From the NCBI GenBank assembly GCA_021817355.1, contig JAKAVI010000043.1:1-10351 (forward strand): a DNA stretch of 10,351 nucleotides, in the 5' to 3' direction. Source of the DNA: Pseudomonadota bacterium. GTDB taxonomy: Bacteria; Pseudomonadota; Alphaproteobacteria; Micropepsales; Micropepsaceae. Made by a program: the position numbers and the translations under genes. Position 1 is the first letter of the stretch; every line of letters starts with the position of its first letter. Below are positions 1 through 6,659 of the stretch, in pieces. The notes under the pieces were generated by a model. That model was not told the DNA's origin, did not search any database, and saw only the letters and a program-made list of their open reading frames with translations.

Positions 1-2
1 AA

Positions 3-1208
3 GCCCTACCACACCGCGTTGCCGGGATTCGTGAGCGCATCCGTCACGTTGCAGACCTGGTGAAGGTCGAGGTGGAGGCCGGCCATGAAGTCGCAGTTGT
101 GGTCTCGGCAATGGCCGGCGAAACCAACAAATTGGTGGGCTGGACCCGCACTTTGTCGCCGCTTCACGACGCCCGTGAATACGATGTGGTGGTCGCGGCC
201 GGCGAGCAGATTACTGCAGGTCTAACGGCTGTCGCGCTGGGTGCGATCGGGGTGCAGGCACGGTCATGGTTGGGCTGGCAGATCCCGATCGAGACCAGCG
301 CCATGCATGGGTCGGCCCGAATCGAACGTATTGATCCGAGGCTGTTGCGCGAACGTCTGGCCCAGGGGCAGGTCGCGGTGATTGCCGGCTTTCAGGGTAT
401 TGCCCCCGACCATCGGGTCTCCACCTTAGGACGTGGTGGCTCCGATACCTCGGCCGTCGCTATTGCCGCTGCGATCGAGGCGGATAGGTGCGATATCTAT
501 ACCGACGTGGATGGGGTCTATACCACCGATCCGCGGATTGTCTCCAAGGCACAGCGCCTGCAGCGGGTCGCCTTTGAGGAAATGTTGGAAATGGCATCTC
601 TTGGCGCCAAAGTGCTACAGACCCGCTCGGTTGAGATTGCCATGCTGTATCGTGTGCCAGTCCGCGTACTGTCAACATTCGACGCCGCGGCTGGGGGCAC
701 GCTCCTGTGTGATGAGGACGCCATCGTGGAAAAAAAACCGGTAACCGGCATCGCCTATTCGCGGGACGAGGCCAAAATCACTCTGCATCGCATCTCCGAT
801 CAGCCCGGGATAGCTGCATCTATCTTTGGGCCGTTGGCCGATGCCGGTGTCAATGTCGACATGATCGTGCAAAATGTCTCTGCTGACGGCAAGAAGACCG
901 ATCTGACCTTTACCGTTTCGCGCTCCGAATTGCCGCGCGCGCTCGATGCGATCGAGAAGGCACGAGATGTTATCGGCTATCGCGACATCATTTCGGATGA
1001 CAATGTGGCGAAGGTGTCGATTATCGGCATTGGCATGCGTGCGCATCCCGGCGTCGCGCAAACCATGTTCCGGACGCTCTCGGAGAAGGGCATCAACATC
1101 CAGGTTATCTCGACCTCAGAGATTAAGGTATCGGTCTTGATCTCCGAAGAATATGTGGAACTGGCAGTGCGCGCACTGCATTCGGCCTATGGCTTGGATG
1201 CAGGCTGA
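3..1208 (+). CDS. lysC: Aspartate kinase LysC, 5' end cut by window edge
   Basis: Aspartate kinase phosphorylates L-aspartate with ATP, the first step toward lysine, threonine, methionine and diaminopimelate, in the cytoplasm. The open frame runs from base 3 to the TGA at 1206-1208, giving 401 visible residues against roughly 405-410 for the family, so only a few N-terminal codons should be missing. Visible motifs are VVVSAMAGETN near the start, the nucleotide-site segment GRGGSDTSA (about 423-450), and DIYTDVDGVYTTDPR (about 490-535). Two C-terminal ACT domains follow, from ITLHRISDQPGIAAS (about 778) and VSIIGIGMRAHPGVAQ (about 1015); in this family they bind lysine/threonine for feedback inhibition. 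Two oddities: the expected KFGGTS motif is not readable at bases 3-17, where LPHR stands in place of GGTS, and an A8 run (730-737) sits at the catalytic/ACT junction. A GTG at 60 is internal to the family alignment and is not the real start. ptsP follows after 20 bases. Confidence 0.95.
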   Translation, partial: ALPHRVAGIRERIRHVADLVKVEVEAGHEVAVVVSAMAGETNKLVGWTRTLSPLHDAREYDVVVAAGEQITAGLTAVALGAIGVQARSWLGWQIPIETSAMHGSARIERIDPRLLRERLAQGQVAVIAGFQGIAPDHRVSTLGRGGSDTSAVAIAAAIEADRCDIYTDVDGVYTTDPRIVSKAQRLQRVAFEEMLEMASLGAKVLQTRSVEIAMLYRVPVRVLSTFDAAAGGTLLCDEDAIVEKKPVTGIAYSRDEAKITLHRISDQPGIAASIFGPLADAGVNVDMIVQNVSADGKKTDLTFTVSRSELPRALDAIEKARDVIGYRDIISDDNVAKVSIIGIGMRAHPGVAQTMFRTLSEKGINIQVISTSEIKVSVLISEEYVELAVRALHSAYGLDAG

Positions 1209-1228
1209 TGCGCACCATGGAGGCGTGA

Positions 1229-3484
1229 ATGGTAGCGGCAGGTAGTCCGCGCATTCTTCTGCGGCGCCTGCGCGAAATCATGGCCGAACAGGCGAGCGCG
1301 CAAGTTCGTCTGGACAAGTTGGTCATGGTCATTGCCGCCAACATGGTTGCGGAGGTGTGTTCGATTTACCTGCGCCGTGCGGGCAATTGGCTTGAACTTT
1401 TTGCCACCGAGGGCCTCAACCGTTCTGCCGTTCACCGGACGCGAATGCGTTGGGGCGAGGGCCTCGTGGGTATGGTCGCGGACGCGGCCGAGGCGATCAA
1501 TCTGTCTAATGCGGTCGAACATCCGCGCTTTGCCTATCGCCCGGAGACCGGGGAGGATCCATTTCGTTCCTTCCTCGGCGTGCCAATCGTCCGCGGCGGT
1601 CAGGTTTATGGTGTGCTGACGGTCCAGAACCAGGTGGCACGCCAATATGACGAGGAAGAAGTCGAAGCGCTGCAAACCGTTGCCATGGTTCTGGCCGAAG
1701 TTGTGGCCCACGGTGCGCTTTTTGACATTGCTGAACTCGACGAACCGGAATTGCGCTCGGATCGGCCACGTGCCTTCAAGGGCGATGGATTGTCGGAGGG
1801 TGTTGCTGTCGGGCACGTGGTTCTGCACGAACCGCGCGTTCGTGTCGATCGCATGATTGCAGATGATCCGGCCGCGGAAACCGCCCGATTGGACGCAGCC
1901 CTCGATTCGTTGCGCGCATCGGTAGATGACATGCTCGAATCGGGTGAGCTTGATCTGACTGGCGAGAGTCGGGAGGTGATCGAGGCATACCGGCTTTTCG
2001 CCCTGGATAAGGGCTGGCAGCATCGCCTACGTGACGCGGTGGACACCGGATTGACTGCGGAAGCCGCGGTCGAACGGGTGCAGGATGAATTGCGCCTGCG
2101 TATCGCGCGGGCAAGCGACCCAATTTTGCGCGAGCGACTGCACGATCTCGATGATCTGCATCGCCGCCTGCAGCGGCACCTCGGAAACCAGGGAGACTGG
2201 GGCAGTCTGCCTGCCGATGCGGTACTGGTTGCACGCGCGCTGGGACCAGCCGAACTTCTCGACTATGGTCGCGTCGGAGTGGTCGGCCTGATTCTGGAAG
2301 ACGCGGCCACAACTTCCCATGTGGCGATTGTCGCCCGTGCAATGCGCATTCCCGTGATCGGTGGTGTGACGGGGGTTAGCGATGCGGCACGCGCCGGCGA
2401 CACTATAGCAGTCGATGGGGAAACAGGAGAGATCCACCTGCGGCCCCCGGCCGAAATCGTGACCGCCTTCCGGGCCCGGCAGACATTGATTGCCCAGAGG
2501 TTCGCCGAAATTGCCAAGGTACGGGATTTGCCGGCGGTGACACGGGATGGCGTACCAATCTCGCTCATGATGAATGCCGGGTTGCTCCTCGACATGCCGC
2601 ATCTGGCAGAGTCCGGCGCCGACGGTGTTGGTCTGTTTCGTACGGAATTGCAGTTCATGATCGGCCAGACCATGCCGCGCCTGGGCGATCAGATAGCGTT
2701 CTACAAGAGCATCATAGAGGCCGCACGGGATCGACCGGTGACGTTTCGGGCTCTGGATCTGGGCGGAGACAAGATTTTGCCGTATGGGCGCTGGGAAAGG
2801 GAAGAAAATCCGGCCCTTGGCTGGCGGGCCATCCGTATCGCGCTCGACCGTCCAGCACTGCTGCGCTATCAGGTGCGGGCCTTGCTTGTGGCCTCGGCCG
2901 GGCGGGTGCTGCGCCTCTTACTGCCGATGATCAGCGACGTATCTGAGTTCAATCTAGCGCGGGCGTTGGTCGACCGTGAGCTGGAGCGAGGCCGGTTGAT
3001 GGGCCAACCCCTGCCTAAGCAGACCTTGGTCGGGGCCATGCTCGAGGTCCCCTCACTCATGTTCATGCTCCCGCAAATCCTGCGCAACGCTGATTTCGTT
3101 TCAATTGGCTCCAACGACCTGTTCCAGTTCATGTTCGCGGTGGATCGTACCAATCCCCGCGTAGCCCGACGTTATGATCCGTTAAGTCCAGCTGGTTTGA
3201 CCATGATCCGACAGATCGTCCATAGCGCTGCCGAAGCTGGTGGAGAGCTCTCGCTGTGCGGTGAGATAGCCGGCCGGCCCCTGGACGCAATGGCATTGAT
3301 CGGGGTGGGTCTGCGTACCCTGTCGATGCAGCCCGGCAATATTGGGCCGGTCAAGATGATGCTTCGCAGCCTTCATACGCGGGAGGTGGCTGAGTTCGTC
3401 AACCGCCTCTGTGGTCGCAATGACCACTCCTTACGTACCCGCCTCGCGGCCTTTGCTGCTGAACGTGGAGTTGTTATCAAATAA
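1229..3484 (+). CDS. ptsP: PEP-protein phosphotransferase PtsP (enzyme I-Ntr)
   Basis: This is enzyme I of the nitrogen phosphotransferase system. It autophosphorylates from phosphoenolpyruvate and passes phosphate to NPr (PtsO) and on to EIIA-Ntr (PtsN), a regulatory cytoplasmic relay. At 751 residues it has the full family layout: an N-terminal GAF domain (about 20-165), the PEP-utiliser N-terminal domain (about 185-305), the swivelling phosphohistidine domain with TTSHVAIVARAMRIPVIGG and active-site His364, and a TIM-barrel PEP-binding domain (about 425-715). The barrel shows GLFRTELQFM (Arg471), FRALDLGGDK, GSNDLFQFMFAVDRTNP and LSLCGEIAGRP with catalytic Cys677. The GAF domain separates it from sugar-type PtsI; in other bacteria it senses glutamine or related signals. 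The ATG at 1229 is preceded by GGAGG at 1219-1223 with 5-base spacing. The short gap from lysC suggests one transcript. No ptsO or ptsN is in the window. Confidence 0.96.
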   Translation: MVAAGSPRILLRRLREIMAEQASAQVRLDKLVMVIAANMVAEVCSIYLRRAGNWLELFATEGLNRSAVHRTRMRWGEGLVGMVADAAEAINLSNAVEHPRFAYRPETGEDPFRSFLGVPIVRGGQVYGVLTVQNQVARQYDEEEVEALQTVAMVLAEVVAHGALFDIAELDEPELRSDRPRAFKGDGLSEGVAVGHVVLHEPRVRVDRMIADDPAAETARLDAALDSLRASVDDMLESGELDLTGESREVIEAYRLFALDKGWQHRLRDAVDTGLTAEAAVERVQDELRLRIARASDPILRERLHDLDDLHRRLQRHLGNQGDWGSLPADAVLVARALGPAELLDYGRVGVVGLILEDAATTSHVAIVARAMRIPVIGGVTGVSDAARAGDTIAVDGETGEIHLRPPAEIVTAFRARQTLIAQRFAEIAKVRDLPAVTRDGVPISLMMNAGLLLDMPHLAESGADGVGLFRTELQFMIGQTMPRLGDQIAFYKSIIEAARDRPVTFRALDLGGDKILPYGRWEREENPALGWRAIRIALDRPALLRYQVRALLVASAGRVLRLLLPMISDVSEFNLARALVDRELERGRLMGQPLPKQTLVGAMLEVPSLMFMLPQILRNADFVSIGSNDLFQFMFAVDRTNPRVARRYDPLSPAGLTMIRQIVHSAAEAGGELSLCGEIAGRPLDAMALIGVGLRTLSMQPGNIGPVKMMLRSLHTREVAEFVNRLCGRNDHSLRTRLAAFAAERGVVIK

Positions 3485-3507
3485 AACAATGGCTTATAGG
3501 AGAAGAG

Positions 3508-3606
3508 GTGAAATTTCTGGCACTCGGCTGCCACAATAGCGAGCGTACACGGCTTCCATGGGCTTTGGTTGTTTCTGGGATTTATACTGAGCATAATCTT
3601 GTTTAA
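3508..3606 (+). CDS. Possible 32-residue small ORF, weakly supported
   Basis: A GTG at 3508 follows AGGAG (3498-3502) with 5-base spacing, and the frame stays open for 32 codons to the TAA at 3604-3606. The peptide begins MKFLALGCHNSERTRL if GTG is read as Met. I recognise no family. A 5-bp stem TGGCA/TGCCA (3518-3522 with 3529-3533) lies in its first half, and the candidate promoter at 3569-3597 lies in its second half. The stretch may therefore simply be the non-coding spacer after ptsP in which a ribosome-binding-like sequence occurs by chance. The only positive evidence is the good Shine-Dalgarno and its spacing. Confidence 0.17.
   Translation: MKFLALGCHNSERTRLPWALVVSGIYTEHNLV
3569..3597 (+). 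promoter_or_regulatory. Candidate sigma70-type promoter for the small exported protein
   Basis: TTGTTT (3569-3574) and CATAAT (3592-3597) are separated by 17 bases. The -10 box matches TATAAT at 5 of 6 positions and the -35 box matches TTGACA at 3 of 6. The surrounding 3565-3640 is visibly AT-rich compared with the GC-rich neighbours. Initiation would fall near 3604, about 33 bases before the chosen ATG at 3637. An alternative -10 is TATACT at 3583-3588, but it has no good -35. Inferred by eye only. Confidence 0.35.
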
Positions 3607-3636
3607 TATTGGCTTCTCATAATGAGGTATAGCAAA

Positions 3637-3969
3637 ATGCATATGCGCGGCGTTTGGGTGCTATCCATTACAGCACTGTTGTTGAGCGGTCCGGCTTTGG
3701 CCGCAGGCAACACTGCTGCCTCTTCACCCGGGTCCACGTCTTCGACGGTTGCCAGATCCGTGGTTACGCAGGCGAGTTCGGCGGCTCAGACGCAGAGCTC
3801 GGCCGAGAATCCGCATCAAGTCATTTGCCGGCGCTCGCCGCCGCCTGTGGGGTCCTTGTTCGGGGGAGGCACCGTTTGTCATACCCGCGAGCAGTGGCAG
3901 CAAATGAGCCAGGATGCCCAGCAACAGCTCCATAAGATGCAGATGATCGGCGGCAATACCGGGGGGTAG
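3637..3969 (+). CDS. Small exported two-cysteine protein, function unknown
   Basis: A 110-residue protein with a clear Sec signal peptide: a short basic start, a hydrophobic core (VWVLSITALLLSG) and an ALAA cleavage site near residue 22. The mature part opens with a Ser/Thr/Ala/Gln-rich low-complexity stretch (about 24-57), likely disordered. A compact C-terminal block follows, with VICRR (Cys64), a Gly/Pro turn GSLFGGG, VCHTREQW (Cys81) and a Gln-rich helix. The spacing CRR-x(n)-GS-x(n)-C-x-T-(R/K)-E-x-W resembles small hypothetical periplasmic proteins I have seen in other Proteobacteria; the two cysteines could form a disulfide. No enzymatic motif is visible. I chose ATG 3637 because GAGGT (3624-3628) lies 8-9 bases upstream; an in-frame ATG at 3622 has no such site and adds only five residues. 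It has its own candidate promoter and is flanked by the largest gaps in the window, so it probably forms a separate unit. Confidence 0.72.
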   Translation: MHMRGVWVLSITALLLSGPALAAGNTAASSPGSTSSTVARSVVTQASSAAQTQSSAENPHQVICRRSPPPVGSLFGGGTVCHTREQWQQMSQDAQQQLHKMQMIGGNTGG

Positions 3970-4356
3970 AACGGGCGACGAGGGGGCGCTTGGGCAGGCG
4001 GCCTACGGCTCTCGCCAACGCCTCGGTTGGGGGCGATTGGCGGTAGCATGGGGTGGTGTAGGGGTTGCGAGCCCGCGGGGACATGAGGCGGCAGCGTCAA
4101 TCTGTGGGCCAAATTCTCAGGCTGGGGGTAAGCCGTGAGGCGTCCCAAGGGCCACTTTCGGGGATAGCTATCAAGTCCCCAATGCGCACCACTGAGACGG
4201 CGGCGAGAAGTACGGGGGGGATCCAGGGGACGTCCTCGCTGCAGGGGACGGCGAAGTCCCCCGGGCGATAAACATTCATGATCTGACGCGGCTTCTGGTC
4301 AGGATCCGCAGTTGAGCCTTTATCGGTGGACTTTAAGCGGCTAATGCTAGGGCCAA
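3970..4356. other. 387-base G-rich intergenic region with repeated GGGGAC/GTCCCC words
   Basis: I find no convincing gene here. Open frames at 4065-4271 (+) and 4097-4279 (-) overlap each other, lack good ribosome-binding sites and match no family I know. The stretch is rich in G runs on the + strand. GGGGAC occurs at 4077-4082, 4226-4231 and 4244-4249, and its complement GTCCCC at 4175-4180 and 4256-4261. A perfect 10-base palindrome GATAGCTATC lies at 4163-4172, within GGGGA (4160-4164) and TCCCC (4176-4180) arms. A weak stem CCAAC/GTTGG (4015-4019 with 4026-4030) follows the upstream gene and could help end its transcript, but it has no T tract. The last 90 bases should carry the promoter of the RodZ-like gene; I see no clear boxes. 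AGGG at 4349-4352 is the ribosome-binding site for 4357. Confidence 0.55.
4244..4261. repeat. Perfect inverted repeat / stem-loop GGGGAC-GTCCCC
   Basis: GGGGAC (4244-4249) and GTCCCC (4256-4261) form a perfect 6-bp stem around the loop GGCGAA. The 8-base word AGGGGACG (4243-4250) is also present as a direct copy at 4225-4232, so the downstream arm could pair with either copy. No T tract follows, which argues against a simple intrinsic terminator. It may belong to an interspersed repeat. Confidence 0.45.
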
Positions 4357-5403
4357 ATGAGCAAACCTAACGATTTTCGTCTTGAAAAAGGCGCCGGCGC
4401 CGACCGCAAACGTATTCATTTGCGCGAAATCTGCGACGATACGGCGGCGCCCCTTGAAACAGTTGGACAGCATCTGCGCGCCGCGCGTTTGCGTCGGGGC
4501 GACGAGCTGGCCGCGATCGCGCGCGTCCTCAAGATCCGAAAGGACCACCTCGAGGCACTTGAAGAAGATCGTCCGGATGCCTTGCCAGGGCGTGCCTATG
4601 CGATCGGCTTTGCGCGGTCCTACGCCGATTACTTGGGGCTGGATGCTACGGAGACGGTCGAGCGCTTTAAGAGCGAGATCGCTGAGCGTGGTGAGCAACA
4701 GATCAGCGTGCCTCTTCTGGAAAGGCCGCATGACGAGCGGCGTTTGCCTCAGGGGTGGGTCGTTATTGCTCTGGTATTGATCGGCGTACTTGTATTCGGC
4801 CTGTGGCGTCTGGCGCACTCGGCCAGCGCCTATTTCAATACGCCTGCGCTACCAGCACCCTCCCAGGTTCACATGTCCCCGCGCATCCCTAAGTCGGTGG
4901 TCGCTCGGCACAGGCGGCCTGCTCAAGCCACTGCGCCAAATGCGCCCACAAAAACCGTGGTACAAGGGCCATCCGGTGCCGCGCCGATCACGGGCTCTAT
5001 GGCCCAGGCGCCGGCTGTTGCCACAGCCGCGTCGCGCTCTCAAACCGGGTCGGTAGCGTCTGTGGCCACGCAAATGCAGGGATTGCCGAAGGGGCAAGCC
5101 TATGGGTTGCGCAATTCCGCGACCAGGGTGATGCTGACTGCACTGAAGCCGGTTCATGTCCTGGTACTAGGCCCTGCGCCCGGGAAGATGCTCTTTATGG
5201 ATCAGACCTTGCAGCCGGGTGACACCTATCGCGTACCCGATTTGCCCGGTACAACCCTGACAACAACGGATCCGGCGGCACTTGCCGTGACGCTGGATGG
5301 TCAGCTTCTGGGTTTAGCCGGAGCCCCTGGCGCGACACTGACGGCTCAGTCACTGGATCCAAAGACCGTCAGAAAACTTTTCCACCATGGGTCTCAACAC
5401 TAG
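4357..5403 (+). CDS. rodZ: RodZ-like membrane protein (HTH, TM helix, DUF4115)
   Basis: RodZ links the MreB cytoskeleton to the wall-elongation machinery and helps set rod shape. This 348-residue protein has the expected order: a cytoplasmic helix-turn-helix (about 33-105, from ETVGQHLRAARLRRGDEL through IARVLKIRKDHLEALE to GFARSYADYLGLD), a single transmembrane helix (about 133-153, GWVVIALVLIGVLVFGLW), a Pro/Ala/Thr/Ser/Gln-rich linker (about 160-247) and a C-terminal DUF4115 domain (about 255-330, with MLFMDQTLQPGDTYRVPDLPG and LAVTLDGQ). The aromatic residue usual at the start of DUF4115 is not evident. ATG 4357 follows AGGG (4349-4352). Its position 30 bases ahead of ispG mirrors the E. 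coli rodZ-ispG pair and supports the name. The HTH in this family contacts MreB, so it need not be a transcription factor. The symbol is by architecture and synteny; many genomes label such genes only as HTH/DUF4115 proteins. Confidence 0.85.
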   Translation: MSKPNDFRLEKGAGADRKRIHLREICDDTAAPLETVGQHLRAARLRRGDELAAIARVLKIRKDHLEALEEDRPDALPGRAYAIGFARSYADYLGLDATETVERFKSEIAERGEQQISVPLLERPHDERRLPQGWVVIALVLIGVLVFGLWRLAHSASAYFNTPALPAPSQVHMSPRIPKSVVARHRRPAQATAPNAPTKTVVQGPSGAAPITGSMAQAPAVATAASRSQTGSVASVATQMQGLPKGQAYGLRNSATRVMLTALKPVHVLVLGPAPGKMLFMDQTLQPGDTYRVPDLPGTTLTTTDPAALAVTLDGQLLGLAGAPGATLTAQSLDPKTVRKLFHHGSQH

Positions 5404-5433
5404 GTATTGAACTGCCACGGTTTGGAGCTTGCC

Positions 5434-6570
5434 ATGACTTTACGTGCTTATCGCCATATCGAACGCCGCAAATGCCGCCAGATCCACGTGGGAAAAGTTG
5501 CTGTGGGGGGTGATGCGCCTATTACCGTGCAGAGCATGACCAATACAGTGACTGCGGATGTCCGAGGCACGGTGGATCAAATTCGGGGCCTTGAAGAAGC
5601 GGGGGCCGATATCGTGCGGGTATCGTGCCCGGATGAAGACGCCACGGTGGCACTGAAGCATATTGTCAAAGCTGCGGCCGTTCCGATTGTTGCGGATATC
5701 CACTTCCACTACAAACGCGCGATCGAAGCAGCAGAAGCCGGGGCTGCATGTCTTCGCATTAATCCAGGTAATATCGGATCGGCTGCGCGTGTTCGAGACG
5801 TAGTTAAGGCCGCCAAGGATCACGGCTGTGCGATGCGTATTGGCGTCAATGCCGGATCACTTGAACGCGAGCTTCTCGAACGCTACGGCGAGCCATGCCC
5901 AGAAGCGATGGTAGAAAGTGCGCTGAACCATGCGCGCATTCTCGAAGACAATGACTTCTTCGAATTTAAGATCAGCGTGAAGGCGTCAGACGTCTTTCTC
6001 GCGGTGGCAGCGTATCAGGGGCTTGCAGAAGCCTGCGATTACCCCCTGCACCTGGGCATTACCGAAGCCGGTGGGCTGATCTCTGGCACCGTCAAAAGCT
6101 CGATCGGGATGGGAATGCTATTGTGGTCTGGTATTGGTGACACCATAAGGGTTTCGCTGTCGGCCGAACCAGTGGAAGAAATTCGTGTCGGCTTTGACAT
6201 CCTGAAATCACTCAATTTACGTCATCGCGGCGTCAACGTCGTTTCATGTCCATCCTGCGCGCGTCAGGGTTTTAACGTTATCGAGACCGTGAAGACGCTG
6301 GAGCAGCGGCTCAAGCACATCTCTACACCCATGTCGCTGTCGATCATTGGGTGCGTGGTCAACGGTCCTGGCGAAGCGCGTGAGACCGATCTTGGTTTTA
6401 CGGGGGGTGGTGCGGGCAAGGGTAATGGCATGATCTATCTCAATGGTAAGCCTGCCTATAAGCTTGATAACGAAGATCTCATCGAGCATGTGGTCCAGCT
6501 GTGCGAGACCAAGGCGGCAGAAATAGAGACTGCAAGGGCAAAAGACGCAGCGCTTGAGCCGGCGCAGTAG
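5434..6570 (+). CDS. ispG: 4-hydroxy-3-methylbut-2-enyl diphosphate synthase IspG
   Basis: IspG (GcpE) is a cytoplasmic [4Fe-4S] enzyme of the methylerythritol phosphate pathway. It reduces the cyclic diphosphate MEcPP to HMBPP, feeding isoprenoid and undecaprenyl phosphate synthesis. The 378-residue protein shows the family's N-terminal TIM barrel ([10 protein letters not shown] near the start, [40 protein letters not shown]) and the C-terminal cluster domain. The cluster ligands are visible: CPSC (Cys272, Cys275), GCVVNGPGE (Cys307) and Glu314. I chose ATG 5434 because GGAG at 5424-5427 lies 6 bases upstream; an in-frame TTG at 5407 would add nine residues without support. The tail after about residue 355 is charged and Ala/Glu-rich and variable in the family. 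It follows rodZ by 30 bases, probably on the same transcript. In many genomes hisS comes next; here prfA does. Confidence 0.96.
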   Translation: MTLRAYRHIERRKCRQIHVGKVAVGGDAPITVQSMTNTVTADVRGTVDQIRGLEEAGADIVRVSCPDEDATVALKHIVKAAAVPIVADIHFHYKRAIEAAEAGAACLRINPGNIGSAARVRDVVKAAKDHGCAMRIGVNAGSLERELLERYGEPCPEAMVESALNHARILEDNDFFEFKISVKASDVFLAVAAYQGLAEACDYPLHLGITEAGGLISGTVKSSIGMGMLLWSGIGDTIRVSLSAEPVEEIRVGFDILKSLNLRHRGVNVVSCPSCARQGFNVIETVKTLEQRLKHISTPMSLSIIGCVVNGPGEARETDLGFTGGGAGKGNGMIYLNGKPAYKLDNEDLIEHVVQLCETKAAEIETARAKDAALEPAQ

Positions 6571-6573
6571 CAG

Positions 6574-6594
6574 CCTCGCTTGGCTGGAGCGAGG
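6574..6594. repeat. 7-bp perfect stem-loop between ispG and prfA
   Basis: CCTCGCT (6574-6580) and AGCGAGG (6588-6594) form a perfect 7-bp stem around a 7-base loop, starting 3 bases after the ispG stop codon. There is no T tract, so it may be a weak or Rho-assisted end, a 3' stabilising structure, or an attenuator. The GAGGAG at 6591-6596, overlapping its right arm, looks like a ribosome-binding site but has no start codon at the right distance. Confidence 0.4.
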
Positions 6595-6659
6595 AGCAAT
6601 CGGGGGCGGCTCCAAGCGCCATGGCGTGTCCTCCCCCTTTCTGTGTTTCGTGCACCACC

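Noticed and set aside
433..744. A 103-codon + strand frame inside lysC
   Set aside because: It is an out-of-frame shadow of lysC with no family resemblance. It matters only because its stop (742-744) would be reached after loss of one A in the A8 run.
1187..2602. Long open frames on the minus strand opposite ptsP (for example 1187-2023, 1776-2342 and 2027-2602)
   Set aside because: They lie opposite a clear full-length ptsP, have no recognisable domains, and are the expected by-product of GC-rich codon usage on the other strand.
4015..4030. CCAAC/GTTGG stem as terminator of the small exported protein gene
   Set aside because: Only 5 bp with no following T tract, in a G-rich region where such stems arise easily; noted only within the intergenic entry.
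4065..4279. Short frames on both strands in the 3970-4356 gap (4065-4271 + and 4097-4279 -)
   Set aside because: They overlap each other, lack clear ribosome-binding sites, match no known family, and lie in a repeat-bearing G-rich stretch.
5407..5433. Upstream TTG start for ispG
   Set aside because: It begins 3 bases after the rodZ stop with no suitable ribosome-binding site; ATG 5434 has GGAG at good spacing and gives a family-typical N-terminus.
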